From positions 3,038,001-3,102,000 of the forward strand of contig NZ_LT963352.1 in assembly GCF_900236475.1 (NCBI RefSeq): DNA of 64,000 nt. Reading direction: 5' to 3'. A program made the translations under genes and the position numbers. Every line of letters starts with the position of its first letter. Positions within the stretch are counted from its first letter, which is position 1. Source of the stretch: Streptomyces chartreusis NRRL 3882. Its GTDB lineage: Bacteria > Actinomycetota > Actinomycetes > Streptomycetales > Streptomycetaceae. The notes beneath the pieces are model-generated. The model saw only the letters and a program-made list of their open reading frames with translations. It did no database searches and was not told the DNA's origin. Shown here one piece after another: positions 8,889 to 18,127 of the stretch.

Positions 8889-10259
8889 TCACCTCGCCAC
8901 CGGCCGCAGCAGCAGGTCGTGCGGCCGCAGCGTGATGCCGACGCGGGTGCCGTCGTTCGAGCCGACCACCTGCTCGAAGCGGTACTTGGTGGCCAGCGCC
9001 GCCGTGATCAGCGTCAGCTGCGCCATCGAGAAGTGGTCGCTGGGGCACTTGCGATTGCCCACGCTGAACGGGCTCATGGCGTGCTTCGGGATGTCCTTGG
9101 CCCGGTCCGGAAGCCAGCGGTCGGGGTCGAACTCCAGGTTCCGCTCATACGACTTCGGGTCGCGCTGGATCGCGTACGGGCTGTAGACGATGTCCGCCCC
9201 GGCCGGAATCCGGTATCCGCCGAGTTCGGTGTCCCGCACTGCCCGGCGCGTCAGAATCCAGACGGCGGGGCGCAAACGCATGGCCTCGACCACGACATTG
9301 TTGGTGTGCCTGAGTCCCCGGACGTCCTCGAATGCCACCGGCCTCCCACCGGCGACGGCTTCTACTTCGTCGCGCACCCGGTCCGCGTGTTCTGGGTGTT
9401 CCGCGAGCATATGCAACAGCCACATGATCGTGGAGGCGACGGTTTCGCTGCCAGGGGTGAGGATTGCGACGACCTGATCATGGATCTCCTGTTCCCCGAT
9501 GGGGTCGCCATTCTCGTCCGTCGCCTCCAGCAATGCCGTCAGCAAATCGTCCGGCTTTTGACCGGATGCGCGGCGCTCGGCGACGATCTCGTCCACCAGG
9601 AGATGCAAATCGGCCAAAGCCCGGTTGAATTCGCGGTTGGCCGGGAGCGGCAGCTTGTAGAGCGGTCCGAGCGGCACCACCATCCGCCGGTACATCCCGC
9701 GGAAGACGGTGGCGAGCGCGACACACAGCCGCTCCGCCCGCTCGTCCATGTAGTCGCCGCGCAGCAGGCAGCGGGCCGCGATGCGCACGGCCACCCGGAA
9801 GGACTCGGAGGTGCAGTCGATGGTCTCGCCGGGCTTCCAGCGCTCGGTGAGCGCGTGCGCCTCCTCCTCCATGATCGGCCCGTAGGCGGGGATGGCGTCG
9901 AGCCGGAAGGCCGGCTGGATGGTGCGCCGCTGGCGCCGGTGCCGCGGGCCGTTCGCGGTGGCCACGCCCTCCTTGCCGAGCAGGCCCTCCAGGGACTCCC
10001 ACAGCGGTCCGGCGATGATGAAGTCGTTGCTCAGCGCGAGGGCGCCGGTGAGCGCCGGGGTGGTGACGGCGTACACCGTCTTCGGTCCGAGCTTCAGCCG
10101 GACCACCTCGCCGTGGTCGCGCAGCCGCGACATGAACGCCAGCGGGTCGCGCACCAGCTTCCAGCCGTGTCCCAGGACGGGTACACCGCCGCCCGCCCGG
10201 GGCGGTTCACGCAACTCCGGGGCCAGAGGGGCTTCAGGCTTCACAGACTCGACGGTCAT
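8889..10259 (-). CDS. cyp170A1: Cytochrome P450 CYP170 family, albaflavenone synthase
   Basis: A 456-residue P450. The haem-binding loop FSVGNRKCP places the thiolate Cys at about residue 405; the ExxR pair is in [10 protein letters not shown]; the I-helix reads [11 protein letters not shown]. It overlaps the terpene synthase stop by four bases (ATGA), and this pair is known from S. coelicolor, where the P450 oxidises epi-isozizaene twice to the sesquiterpene ketone albaflavenone. CYP170A1 is also reported to have a second, metal-dependent farnesene synthase activity. An acidic DDLLT segment is present here (around residue 238), but whether this protein shares that activity is not proven by sequence. 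Confidence 0.92.
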   Translation of the reverse strand: MTVESVKPEAPLAPELREPPRAGGGVPVLGHGWKLVRDPLAFMSRLRDHGEVVRLKLGPKTVYAVTTPALTGALALSNDFIIAGPLWESLEGLLGKEGVATANGPRHRRQRRTIQPAFRLDAIPAYGPIMEEEAHALTERWKPGETIDCTSESFRVAVRIAARCLLRGDYMDERAERLCVALATVFRGMYRRMVVPLGPLYKLPLPANREFNRALADLHLLVDEIVAERRASGQKPDDLLTALLEATDENGDPIGEQEIHDQVVAILTPGSETVASTIMWLLHMLAEHPEHADRVRDEVEAVAGGRPVAFEDVRGLRHTNNVVVEAMRLRPAVWILTRRAVRDTELGGYRIPAGADIVYSPYAIQRDPKSYERNLEFDPDRWLPDRAKDIPKHAMSPFSVGNRKCPSDHFSMAQLTLITAALATKYRFEQVVGSNDGTRVGITLRPHDLLLRPVAR

Positions 10260-11341
10260 TTCTCACCTGCCGCTTCGTTGTTGACGTACGGGGGCGTGGA
10301 CCGGTCGTCCCAGCTGTCGACCATGTACCGGCCGGACTCGTGATGGAACCAGTAGACGGAACTGAACCAGTTCCGCATATTGCTCAGACAGGCCCGCACG
10401 GCGGCGCTGAGTTCCTTTCCCCGCACGGTGCCGTCGGCGAGGGCGTCGGCGAACCGTAACGCTTCCTGTTCGACGTCGAGGAATTCCGTGATGCATTTCT
10501 CGACGCGGCGCCTGACTTCGACGACCGCCTGTTCCAGGGTCAGCCCCTCATGAGTGATGAGACTGATTCCGAGATTGTGCACCTCGTCGCCCGCTATTTC
10601 CTTCGGAAGCGAGCAGAGGTCGTTGTACCAGGCGGCGAACTCCTGACTCAGCAGCGCCGCCCGCCGATATGCCGGGTGTTTCCGTACGGTGGCTGGGAGT
10701 TCGCATCCCGCGGCCGGCTCCAGCAGATCCGTCCAGATCCAGTGGGCGAAGGTGAGCCGGCGCAGCAGGAGATACTCCTCGACCGAGGGCACGATTCCGT
10801 GGGTGCGGTTGTAGAACTCCCGGTCGTACGCGTCGATCACCGCGTGGAAGTGCCGCGCGAACCGGAGGTTCCATGTCCCCGGCAGGAAGGCGTACAGCCG
10901 CAGCACGCTGTCCGCGAACCCGGCGACCAGTGGGTCCTCGTGGTGCAGATGCTCCCCGGGGGAGTCGAGGGCCGAGTGCAGCCGGTCCCGCAGCCGCCGC
11001 CAGGCGACCGGACGGCCGTGCACGATGTCGCGGTCGTGGCGGTCGTCCCAGACGAAGAACCAGGCGCTGTAGTCCGCGATCGCCTGCATCACCTCGTCGG
11101 AGGCGCCGATGTAGTACCCGGCCATGAGGTCCGTGTAGCACAGGCCGTCGGCATATTCCTCCACCTTGTCCGCGGGCATGAGCCGTTTTTCGAGCAGCCA
11201 GGCGCGGGTCTTCTCCTGGCACTTCGGCCAATACGGGTGGAGTTGCCGGGGAAACGCCGCCTCGATCACCGGAAGGGAGAGCGACGGTGGAACCGCGATG
11301 GTGGTCGGTGTCGATGTGGTGCCGTGTGACAAAGCATGCAC
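10256..11341 (-). CDS. eizA: epi-Isozizaene synthase (class I sesquiterpene cyclase)
   Basis: A 361-residue terpene cyclase, the same length as the S. coelicolor enzyme. The Mg-binding motifs are intact: the aspartate-rich DDRHD at residues 99-103 and the NSE triad NDLCSLPKE with Asn240, Ser244 and Glu248. It cyclises farnesyl diphosphate to epi-isozizaene, which the overlapping P450 then oxidises. The N-terminal and C-terminal sequences closely match the known enzyme as I remember it. About 295 bases lie upstream, with no other gene before the deformylase. Confidence 0.96.
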   Translation of the reverse strand: MHALSHGTTSTPTTIAVPPSLSLPVIEAAFPRQLHPYWPKCQEKTRAWLLEKRLMPADKVEEYADGLCYTDLMAGYYIGASDEVMQAIADYSAWFFVWDDRHDRDIVHGRPVAWRRLRDRLHSALDSPGEHLHHEDPLVAGFADSVLRLYAFLPGTWNLRFARHFHAVIDAYDREFYNRTHGIVPSVEEYLLLRRLTFAHWIWTDLLEPAAGCELPATVRKHPAYRRAALLSQEFAAWYNDLCSLPKEIAGDEVHNLGISLITHEGLTLEQAVVEVRRRVEKCITEFLDVEQEALRFADALADGTVRGKELSAAVRACLSNMRNWFSSVYWFHHESGRYMVDSWDDRSTPPYVNNEAAGEK

Positions 11342-11572
11342 GAACTAACCCCTCTCAGCCGCCAGTTGGCGCGGGCGCCCCTCCTTCCGTGCTGGGCGTG
11401 CGCCGTTGCATACCCCGCTACTCCCATTCAGCACTACAACTGACCGTTCTGGGAACGTATTTGCTTCATTCACTGCCCCACAGGGCTGGGAACCTCCCGT
11501 TGTGTGACTGGTACCTGATCACCAGAAGAGCGGAAGCGATCGAACGTGCGACGGACAGGCGAACGAAGCAGA

Positions 11573-11618
11573 CGAACGGCGCCTGTCCGGGGCGGGAAGC
11601 CCGAACAGACGCCGTTCG
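11573..11618 (-). terminator. Hairpin terminator after the deformylase gene
   Basis: CGAACGGCG (11573-11581) pairs with CGCCGTTCG (11610-11618), with further CTGT/ACAG pairing inside. It is 19 bases past the def stop and separates def from the terpene operon downstream on the same strand. Between 11342 and 11572 I see only the presumed terpene promoter region. Confidence 0.6.
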
Positions 11619-11636
11619 CCTGGTGATCCTGAGGTC

Positions 11637-12287
11637 TCAGTCGTTCGCGACGACCGGGTACCGGGGCTCGTTCTCGGCCATCTGCCGCAGCGCGTCCTTG
11701 CGTTCGCGCTTCGAGAGGCGGTCGATGTAGAGGTAGCCGTACAGGTGGTCGGTCTCGTGCTGCAAACACCGAGCGAAGTATCCGGTGCCGCGCACCCGGA
11801 TCGGGTTGCCCTTCTCGTCCTGCCCGGTCACCTCGGCGTAGTCGGGCCGCGCGAGCGGCGCGTACGCGGTCGGCACCGACAGGCAGCCCTCGTTGCTGTC
11901 GTCCAGCCGGCGCTTCTCGGCGGGCAGTTCGACGAGCTTGGGGTTGCAGACGACACCGGTGTGCCGGACGCCCTCGTCGTCCGGGCAGTCGTAGACGAAG
12001 ACCTTCAGGTCGACACCGATCTGGTTGGCGGCCAGGCCCACGCCCTCGGCGGTGCGCTGCGAGGCGAACATGTCCGCCACCAGCTGCTGGAGGTCGTCGC
12101 CGAACTCGGTGACGTCCTTGCACTCCTTGTGGAGCACCGGGTTCCCGACCACCGTGATCGGCCGCGAGGTCCCCCGCTCCCGCCAGGCCGCCTCGCGCTC
12201 CTCGCAGTCCTCCGTGTCGATCACGTACCCCTCGTCATCGACGGGGAGCACGCCCGCGCGCTGCTGATCGGTGTCCTGCTGAGCCAT
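11637..12287 (-). CDS. def: Peptide deformylase
   Basis: A 216-residue metalloenzyme that removes the formyl group from the initiator methionine of new proteins. The three family motifs are present: [10 protein letters not shown] (motif 1), EGCLSVP with the metal-binding Cys (motif 2), and QHETDHL with the two His ligands and catalytic Glu (motif 3). The first 40 residues are an acidic extension before the core. The ATG at 12287 is used; an ATG nine codons upstream is possible, because AGGAAGG lies between the two and is rather far (13 bases) from the chosen start. Confidence 0.93.
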   Translation of the reverse strand: MAQQDTDQQRAGVLPVDDEGYVIDTEDCEEREAAWRERGTSRPITVVGNPVLHKECKDVTEFGDDLQQLVADMFASQRTAEGVGLAANQIGVDLKVFVYDCPDDEGVRHTGVVCNPKLVELPAEKRRLDDSNEGCLSVPTAYAPLARPDYAEVTGQDEKGNPIRVRGTGYFARCLQHETDHLYGYLYIDRLSKRERKDALRQMAENEPRYPVVAND

Positions 12288-12364
12288 GACGTTACGTACG
12301 CCTTCCTGAACCAAACCGGGCTGAGATGCTGATACAGGTTACGCGGGTGTCGGACGCCGCTTTC

Positions 12365-12416
12365 AGGGGCGCGGGGACCTGTGCGAGAAACCACGACGGC
12401 GCCGCACCCGGCAAGG
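12365..12416. repeat. Streptomyces intergenic repeat, copy 1
   Basis: The segment AGGGGCGCGGGGACCTGTGC at its left end and CGGCGCCGCACCCG at its right end resemble an intergenic palindromic element that I recognise as very frequent in Streptomyces. A second, diverged copy is at 19729-19797. It lies between the TPR gene and def. Confidence 0.5.
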
Positions 12417-12419
12417 GGC

Positions 12420-13514
12420 CTAGCACACCTCTTCCAAATCCCGCCAATCCCGAGAATCCGGACTGTCGGCCACCCACCCGTCCAAAAGCCCCCTCACCAG
12501 CGAAGCCGGCGCGGCCAGCCCGCACTCCCGCTCGGGAACCCACAGCTGCCCGTCCGTCCGATGCCCCAGCGGCCCGGGATGCCCCGGCTCACTGTGGTCG
12601 TGCGGGTCGAGGTGCTCCCCGTCACCCTCGTCCGACGGCATCCGCGACTCGGAACACATCCGGCACAGCAACCGCACCGAAGAGGACCAGTCCTCGGCGG
12701 CGAACCCGGCATCCGCGGCAAGCTGCTCCAGCGCGTCCCGGTCGGACTCCGTCGCCGCCTCCAGCAGCACCACCCACGTCGGCACCGGCGACGGCGCCCA
12801 CAGCTCGATCTCGTCGAACACCGGGTAGGTGTGCCCCGCGGCCGTGGTCCGCTCCCCGTGCGGCACGCCGTCGTGCAGCACGACCTCACCCCAGCGCCGC
12901 CCCGACGACGGCAGCGGAATGGACAGCACCTCGATCCGCGCGGGGTCCAGCCGCCGCCCCCACACGACCTCGGCCTCCCCCTCCGGGGACAGCCGTACGG
13001 CCGCGCTGCCCAGGTCCATGCCGACCGGCTCACCGGAGTCGTTGGCCGCCCCCGGCACCCGCAGTCCGTAGGCCTGCCAGGCGCGCCGGGCCAGTGGCCA
13101 GTCCTGGAGGGCGGTCGCGGCGATGCCGACGTTCCACCAGTCGGGCGCTCCGGTGTCCCGGTCGAGCAGGGCCACGGCCCTGAGGCCCGCCGCCCGCGCC
13201 TGCTCCCAGTCGTGCCGGAACTTGTGCAGCAGGGCGAGGTTGAACCAGGACTCGGACAGCCAGGGCTCCAGGTCGGCGGCACGTGTCAACAGTGCGCCCG
13301 CGTCCTCGTACCGGCCGTCGCCGATGAGAGTGAACGCCCGGTCTGTGGCCTGCCGCCAGGAGGCGGAGGGCCGGTGCCGTCCCTTGCCGAAGATCCTCAC
13401 GATTCCCGCCTGCCAGTTCCGTGCGGTGGGCTGGCCGTAGCTGTGTTTCGAGCCCCCGGACACCTTCTTCTTCGCATCCAACCACGTACGGCCTCCGGGG
13501 CGCTCATTACCCAT
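12420..13514 (-). CDS. TPR-like protein, third gene of the HD-domain unit
   Basis: A 364-residue soluble protein. Residues about 50-145 contain tetratricopeptide-type helical repeats (DRAFTLIGDGRYEDAGALL, then SWFNLALLHKFRHDWEQA and WWNVGIAATALQDWPLARR), suggesting a protein-binding role. The C-terminal half is uncharacterised and includes a Cys pair (LLCRMCSES) and an acidic/His-rich stretch. The ATG is three bases after the stop of the HD protein upstream, so translation is coupled. A start at codon 18 (GTG) is an alternative. The function is unknown. Confidence 0.7.
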   Translation of the reverse strand: MGNERPGGRTWLDAKKKVSGGSKHSYGQPTARNWQAGIVRIFGKGRHRPSASWRQATDRAFTLIGDGRYEDAGALLTRAADLEPWLSESWFNLALLHKFRHDWEQARAAGLRAVALLDRDTGAPDWWNVGIAATALQDWPLARRAWQAYGLRVPGAANDSGEPVGMDLGSAAVRLSPEGEAEVVWGRRLDPARIEVLSIPLPSSGRRWGEVVLHDGVPHGERTTAAGHTYPVFDEIELWAPSPVPTWVVLLEAATESDRDALEQLAADAGFAAEDWSSSVRLLCRMCSESRMPSDEGDGEHLDPHDHSEPGHPGPLGHRTDGQLWVPERECGLAAPASLVRGLLDGWVADSPDSRDWRDLEEVC

Positions 13515-13517
13515 GGG

Positions 13518-14765
13518 TTACCCAGTCAGGCGCATGGTCAGACTGCTCCTTGCCAGTACCCGGGCCAGCGATTCCACCACCTCCGGGGCGTACTCCCCGG
13601 CGGTGGCGAGCCGGAGTTCCTCCAGCGCCGTCAGCGGCCCGCCGGGACCACCTTCCCGGGACTTCTCCTCGTACGCGTTCACGGCCCGGACGATCCGCGC
13701 GGCGAGCGGCTGCTCCGCAAAGGGGTCGGCCTGCCGCTCCACGACCACGGCGACCGCCTCGTCGACGCCCGTCTGCCGGACGACGGCCCCGCCGAGCAGC
13801 GCGATCCGCCGCTGTTCCGCGGCGGGCAGGCCGGCGGTGGCGCCCGACGGCACCGGGTCGACGAGGCTCAGCTGGCCGATGTCGTGCATGAGCGCGGCGT
13901 ACTCCAGCACGGCCAGCTCGGGTTCGGTGAGGCCGAGGTCACGCCCCACGGCCAGACTGAGCGCGGCGACACGGCGGGCGTGCCCGGCCGGGGTGTACCC
14001 GGCGACCTCGGTGGCCCGCGCGAGGGAGGCGATGGTCTGCCGGTAGGTCGCCCGGACGGCGGCGTACCGGCGGAACGACATCTGGGCGAGCAGCAGCGGC
14101 ACGGAGAAGACAGGCAGTGCCCACAGGCCCACCACGGCGACCGCCAGCGCCATCACCGCCCCCGTCGCGATGACGGCGGCCCCGATGCCGCACACGGCCC
14201 GCAGCTCGTCCCGCAGCACGGGCCCGAAGGGCCAGCCGGTGCGGGAGTGGGCCAGCGCGGCGGCGAGCACGGCATCGCACAGCGCGGTCAGGGACAGCAG
14301 CGCGAGCAGCAGCAGCGCGTAGGCGGGACCGCCCCAGTCGTCGAACATGCCCCGGTTGTAGGGGGGCTGGAAGCACACGGCGACGAACCCGACGGTGAGC
14401 ACCCGGCGCGCCAGATGGTCGAGCGTGGGCCCCTGACCGCGTGCCACGTGCGGCACGCTGCCGAGCAGCGAGGCGGCCAGCACGACGGCGACGACCTGGG
14501 CGGGGCCGTGGTGCGTGGCCCGCCCGCCGGCCTCGCCGAGCAGCGCGTACGACAGGGCCGCGGCGGCCCCGAGCGGCGCCGGCTCCCTGACCTGCGCCCC
14601 GTTGCGCCGGGCGAGCTCCCCGACGGTGACGAGGACGCCGAAGGCGAGGGCGCCCCGGCGTTCCTCCAGCCCGTGGTGGAGGGTGACGGCGAGGGAGCCG
14701 GCGGCGAGGAGGGCGGCGCAGGCGTGGACGAGGGTGAACAGCGGCGGCGGGCGGTACGCGCTCAC
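13518..14765 (-). CDS. Membrane protein with degenerate HD-GYP-like domain
   Basis: A 415-residue protein with about seven or eight hydrophobic helices in the first 270 residues, then a cytosolic HD-superfamily domain. The HD core is seen in AALMHDIGQL, but the GYP signature found in the neighbouring paralogue is absent. It may therefore not hydrolyse cyclic di-GMP and could act as a binding or regulatory partner. The GTG at 14765 overlaps the preceding gene by four bases (GTGA) and is preferred over the longer ORF. The product resembles its neighbour in layout, so the pair probably arose by duplication. Confidence 0.75.
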   Translation of the reverse strand: MSAYRPPPLFTLVHACAALLAAGSLAVTLHHGLEERRGALAFGVLVTVGELARRNGAQVREPAPLGAAAALSYALLGEAGGRATHHGPAQVVAVVLAASLLGSVPHVARGQGPTLDHLARRVLTVGFVAVCFQPPYNRGMFDDWGGPAYALLLLALLSLTALCDAVLAAALAHSRTGWPFGPVLRDELRAVCGIGAAVIATGAVMALAVAVVGLWALPVFSVPLLLAQMSFRRYAAVRATYRQTIASLARATEVAGYTPAGHARRVAALSLAVGRDLGLTEPELAVLEYAALMHDIGQLSLVDPVPSGATAGLPAAEQRRIALLGGAVVRQTGVDEAVAVVVERQADPFAEQPLAARIVRAVNAYEEKSREGGPGGPLTALEELRLATAGEYAPEVVESLARVLARSSLTMRLTG

Positions 14766-16093
14766 CGGTGTGCTCCCGGCGGGCTGGAGACAGGTGCGCC
14801 GGGCGGGGGAATCCGGGGCGGGTGGACGTCGTCGGCGGTCACGGCGGGGCGCCATCCCGCCCGGCCGACGGCCTCCACGAGGGCCGCGACCATCACCGGG
14901 TCGAACTGGCTGCCGGAGCAGCGCTTCAGCTCCGCCAGGGCGACCGGGACGGGCCGGGCCCTGCTGTAGCTCCGTGTGGAGGTCATGGCGTCGAAGGCGT
15001 CCGCGACGGCCACGACCCGCGCGGATTCCGGGATCTGACTGCCCACCAGGCCGTAGGGGTACCCGCTGCCGTCCAGCCGTTCGTGGTGGTGCAGCACGGC
15101 GGCGCGGGCCTCCCCGAGGAAGCCGATGCCGCGCACCATCTCGTGCCCGTACTCGGGGTGCAGCTCGATCACCCGTCGTTCCTCGGGCGTCAGCGGCCCG
15201 TCCTTGCGGAGCAGCCGGGTGGGGACGCCCAGCTTGCCGACGTCGTGCAGGATCCCGGCGAACCGGAGCACCTCGACGCGCTCGTCGTCCATGCCCAGCT
15301 CGCGCGCGATCATCATGGAGGCCTGCCCGACGCGCTCACTGTGCCCGCGGGTGTACCCGTCCTTGATGTCGACGGCCTGGACCAGCGCCCGGATCGTCGC
15401 CTGGTGGGCGGCCCGTTCCCGGTGGTACTGCGCGAAGGCCCACCAGGAGACGCACATCGGCAGCAGCACGAGCAGGGCCGCCACGGGACCGTAGGGGCTG
15501 CGACACAGCACGGCCATCATCAGCCCGGCCAGCCCGTGCACGGCGATCGGCGCGAGCGAGCGCGCCACCAGTCCCCGCCAGGCCCGCCGCACCGGCACCC
15601 GCTCGGCCACGGCCAGGATCCCGCCGTCCAGCACCGCGAGCACCAGGCAGAACGCCAGCACGGCCGCCCCGGCCGGCCCGAGCGCGTAGGGGACGTCGCC
15701 CGCGAGGACGGCGTCCCGCCCGCCCAGCGCCCGGTGCACCCGCGCCGCGGCCCAGACGCCGAGGACGAGCTGAGCGGCCCGCCAGACCCGCCGCAGCGCC
15801 ACGGGCCGCTGCTCCACGTGCGAGAGCAGCGCACCGGGCACGGCCACCAGGGCGGCGGCGGGCGCGGGCAGCAGGAAGGCACCGGCGAGCAGCACGGGAT
15901 AGAAGGTCCCGGCCGGATGGGAGATCCCGACGAACCGGGACCGGGCGACGCGCTCGCAGCCCGCGTACAGCGCGGCGAGCAGCAGCACGGCCCACCAGGG
16001 CGTGCGGACGCCCGGCAGCGGCAGCAGGCAGAGGAGGGCGGCGAAGACGACACAGGCGACGTACACACGTGCCCGCACCGGTACCGCATCCAT
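14762..16093 (-). CDS. Membrane HD-GYP domain phosphodiesterase
   Basis: A 443-residue protein with about seven hydrophobic helices in residues 1-205 followed by a full HD-GYP domain: KDGYTRGHSERV, GILHDVGKLGVP, and HHHERLDGSGYPYGL with the GYP triad. This family hydrolyses cyclic di-GMP or related cyclic dinucleotides. The membrane half may sense a signal. The ATG at 16093 is chosen for its strong GGGGGAGGG site a few bases away; two ATGs upstream (16111, 16117) are alternatives. It is the first gene of the coupled unit with the degenerate HD protein and the TPR protein. Confidence 0.85.
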   Translation of the reverse strand: MDAVPVRARVYVACVVFAALLCLLPLPGVRTPWWAVLLLAALYAGCERVARSRFVGISHPAGTFYPVLLAGAFLLPAPAAALVAVPGALLSHVEQRPVALRRVWRAAQLVLGVWAAARVHRALGGRDAVLAGDVPYALGPAGAAVLAFCLVLAVLDGGILAVAERVPVRRAWRGLVARSLAPIAVHGLAGLMMAVLCRSPYGPVAALLVLLPMCVSWWAFAQYHRERAAHQATIRALVQAVDIKDGYTRGHSERVGQASMMIARELGMDDERVEVLRFAGILHDVGKLGVPTRLLRKDGPLTPEERRVIELHPEYGHEMVRGIGFLGEARAAVLHHHERLDGSGYPYGLVGSQIPESARVVAVADAFDAMTSTRSYSRARPVPVALAELKRCSGSQFDPVMVAALVEAVGRAGWRPAVTADDVHPPRIPPPGAPVSSPPGAHR

Positions 16094-16203
16094 GAGCCCT
16101 CCCCCGGCCATGTCCATCAGGCCCGGAGCCTAGGACGGCGGTGGGGGGCTCCGCGGGCGGATAACCCGCGGATTAGCACGTTCGAGTGATGCGTTCGAGG
16201 ATG

Positions 16204-16228
16204 ACTACCCCCTCAGAGGTGGGGTAGT
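16204..16228 (-). terminator. Hairpin after rsrA
   Basis: ACTACCCC (16204-16211) pairs with GGGGTAGT (16221-16228). It is 18 bases after the rsrA stop. No clear T-run follows, so termination is only suggested. Confidence 0.4.
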
Positions 16229-16245
16229 TGAAAAGCGCGGGAGTG

Positions 16246-16557
16246 TCAGGAGTCCTGCGACGTGGTCGGCGAGGCGGTGACGTCCTGCTCGGGGACGGCC
16301 TGGCCGGAGCGGATCAATTCGATCCGCCCCATGACCTTGTCCCGCAGGTCGCCGGGGACGTCGTCATGCCCACAGCAGCGCTTGACGAGCTTCTTCACGG
16401 CCTGCTCGAGCCCGTACTTCTCGAGGCAGGGCGAGCACTCCTCGAAGTGGTGCTCGAACTTCACGCAGTCCGAGTCCGGCATCTCACGGTCGAGGAACTC
16501 GTAGAGATGATCGAGGATTTCGCTGCAATCCGTCTCGTGCGGCTCTCCGCAGCTCAT
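16246..16557 (-). CDS. rsrA: Zinc-binding redox anti-sigma factor RsrA
   Basis: A 103-residue ZAS-family anti-sigma factor that binds and inhibits SigR until disulfide stress oxidises it. The zinc ligands of the family are at the expected positions: Cys11, His37, Cys41 and Cys44 (HHFEECSPC). Further cysteines are at 3, 31, 61 and 62, as in the S. coelicolor protein. Its ATG overlaps the sigR stop (ATGA), giving the coupled sigR-rsrA operon. Thiol oxidation forms a disulfide, releases zinc and frees SigR. Confidence 0.96.
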   Translation of the reverse strand: MSCGEPHETDCSEILDHLYEFLDREMPDSDCVKFEHHFEECSPCLEKYGLEQAVKKLVKRCCGHDDVPGDLRDKVMGRIELIRSGQAVPEQDVTASPTTSQDS

Positions 16558-17240
16558 GACCCCGAGCCTTTCGCTTCGTTCGACTCTCCGGCGCCGGCCG
16601 GGACCATCCCGCGGTCACGGGCGTAGTCCTCCAGCATGCCGCGCAGCTGACGGCGGCCCCGGTGCAGCCGGGACATCACCGTACCGATGGGTGTCCCCAT
16701 GATGTCGGCGATCTCCTTGTAGGCAAAGCCCTCGACGTCCGCCAGATAGACGGCGATGCGGAACTCCTCGGGGATCGCCTGGAGCGCTTCCTTCACGTCC
16801 GAGTCGGGCAGGTGGTCGAGCGCCTGCGACTCCGCGGAGCGCAGACCCGTCGACATGTGCGACTCGGCACGGGCGAGCTGCCAGTCCTCGATCTCCTCGG
16901 CCGCGGAGCGCTGCGGTTCCCGCTGCTTCTTGCGGTACGAGTTGATGAAGGTGTTCGTGAGGATCCGGTACAGCCACGCCTTGAGATTGGTGCCCTCGCG
17001 GAACTGGTGGAAGGACGCGTACGCCTTCGCGTACGTCTCCTGCACCAGGTCCTCGGCGTCGGCCGGGTTGCGCGTCATGCGCAGCGCGGCCGAGTACATC
17101 TGGTCGAGGAACTCGAGCGCGTCCCGCTCGAAGCGCGCGTTGCGCTCCGCGGCCGTCTCCGCGCCCGTGCCGCCCTGGCCCTCGGGCTGCTCCGCCTGGC
17201 CGTGTTCGGTCCCTGCGTCGGTCCCTGTGACCGGACCCAC
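16554..17240 (-). CDS. sigR: ECF sigma factor SigR (thiol/disulfide stress); long isoform starts at 17405
   Basis: A 228-residue group 4 sigma factor with region 2 (residues about 35-105; [20 protein letters not shown]) and region 4 (about 135-200; [20 protein letters not shown]). It directs genes for thioredoxin, mycothiol and protein quality control. The GTG at 17240 gives the classical protein. An in-frame ATG at 17405 adds exactly 55 residues, the length reported for the unstable SigR' isoform that is made after induction and degraded by Clp protease. A sigma-R-type promoter lies just upstream of that ATG. The GTG has its GGAGGAG site directly adjacent, so its use rests partly on the known biology. 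Confidence 0.95.
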   Translation of the reverse strand: MGPVTGTDAGTEHGQAEQPEGQGGTGAETAAERNARFERDALEFLDQMYSAALRMTRNPADAEDLVQETYAKAYASFHQFREGTNLKAWLYRILTNTFINSYRKKQREPQRSAAEEIEDWQLARAESHMSTGLRSAESQALDHLPDSDVKEALQAIPEEFRIAVYLADVEGFAYKEIADIMGTPIGTVMSRLHRGRRQLRGMLEDYARDRGMVPAGAGESNEAKGSGS

Positions 17241-17463
17241 CTCCTCCAGTGTTCTCGTGAGACCGAGACCGGTCTCACCCGAATCGGAGGATAGACGACG
17301 ATCCGGTCCGCCCGCCGCCCGAATAGGGGCGGTCTTGGCCGCGTGCAGCACCGTCCAGTCCAGGTCGGCGCGGCTGCTGCGGCTCGGGCAGAAGGTCGAA
17401 CCCATGCGGCGGACTTCCTCTCCTACGGCATCGGTGCTGGTCTCCAGCACGTACGTCCCGCAC

Positions 17464-17489
17464 AACAGTGCTCGCCGCCCCGGCATTCC
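17464..17489 (-). promoter_or_regulatory. Sigma-R-dependent promoter (sigRp2-like)
   Basis: On the minus strand GGAAT (17489-17485) is followed by 18 bases and GTT (17466-17464), a full match to the sigma-R consensus. It lies about 60 bases before the long-isoform ATG at 17405, so induced transcripts would include that start. This fits positive autoregulation of sigR. Confidence 0.85.
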
Positions 17490-17496
17490 CGGAGCT

Positions 17497-18126
17497 TTAC
17501 CCGAGTGACCCGGTCCACTCCACGACCGCGTCCGTGATGACCGCCACTGCCTCCTGCTGCGTGATCTCCGCGCGCTTGGGGACGGCGAAGCCGTGATCGC
17601 CGTACGGCACCTCGACGAGCTCGTACGGCCCCTCGGGGAACTCCCCGGGCTTCCCGAAGGGGTCGTTCCCGCCCTGGACGACCAGGGTGGGCACCCCGGA
17701 GCCCAGCAGCTCGGCGGCGCGGGACTTCTCGGGCTTGCCGGGCGGGTGGAGGGGGAAGCTGAGGGCCAGGACGGCGCGGGCACCCAGCTCGACGGCCGTG
17801 CGGCAGGCCACTCGGGCTCCGGCGCTGCGCCCGCCCGAGATCACCGGCAGCCCGGGCGCGGCTACCGCGGACCAGATGCCCCGCCACCCCGCGTCCAGGG
17901 TCTTCGGCGCCGGCGCCAGCTTCTTCCCGGCCACCCGCCAGGGCTGCTCGACGAGAGCGACGCTCACGCCGTGCTCCGGCAGGACCCGCGCGAGGGCCTG
18001 GAGATCCCGCGCCTCGATGCCCCCGCCGGCCCCGTGGCTCACCGCCAGCACCAGCCGTGCCTTCTCCGCCCGATGCCAGGTGATGCGGGCGTCCCCCGTG
18101 TCCGTGGCAATGATCTCGTTCGTCAC
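17497..18126 (-). CDS. Alpha/beta hydrolase family protein (Tex30/KANL3-like)
   Basis: A 209-residue compact alpha/beta hydrolase. The oxyanion-side motif SHGAGGG is at residues 30-36, the nucleophile elbow is GGRSAGAR (Ser in GxSxG form), an Asp lies in [10 protein letters not shown] and the catalytic His is in GDHGF. It resembles the Tex30/dienelactone-hydrolase group; the substrate is unknown. It starts one base after the stop of the HMCES-type gene, so the two form an operon. Its stop is next to the sigR promoter. Confidence 0.75.
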   Translation of the reverse strand: MTNEIIATDTGDARITWHRAEKARLVLAVSHGAGGGIEARDLQALARVLPEHGVSVALVEQPWRVAGKKLAPAPKTLDAGWRGIWSAVAAPGLPVISGGRSAGARVACRTAVELGARAVLALSFPLHPPGKPEKSRAAELLGSGVPTLVVQGGNDPFGKPGEFPEGPYELVEVPYGDHGFAVPKRAEITQQEAVAVITDAVVEWTGSLG

Positions 18127-18127
18127 G

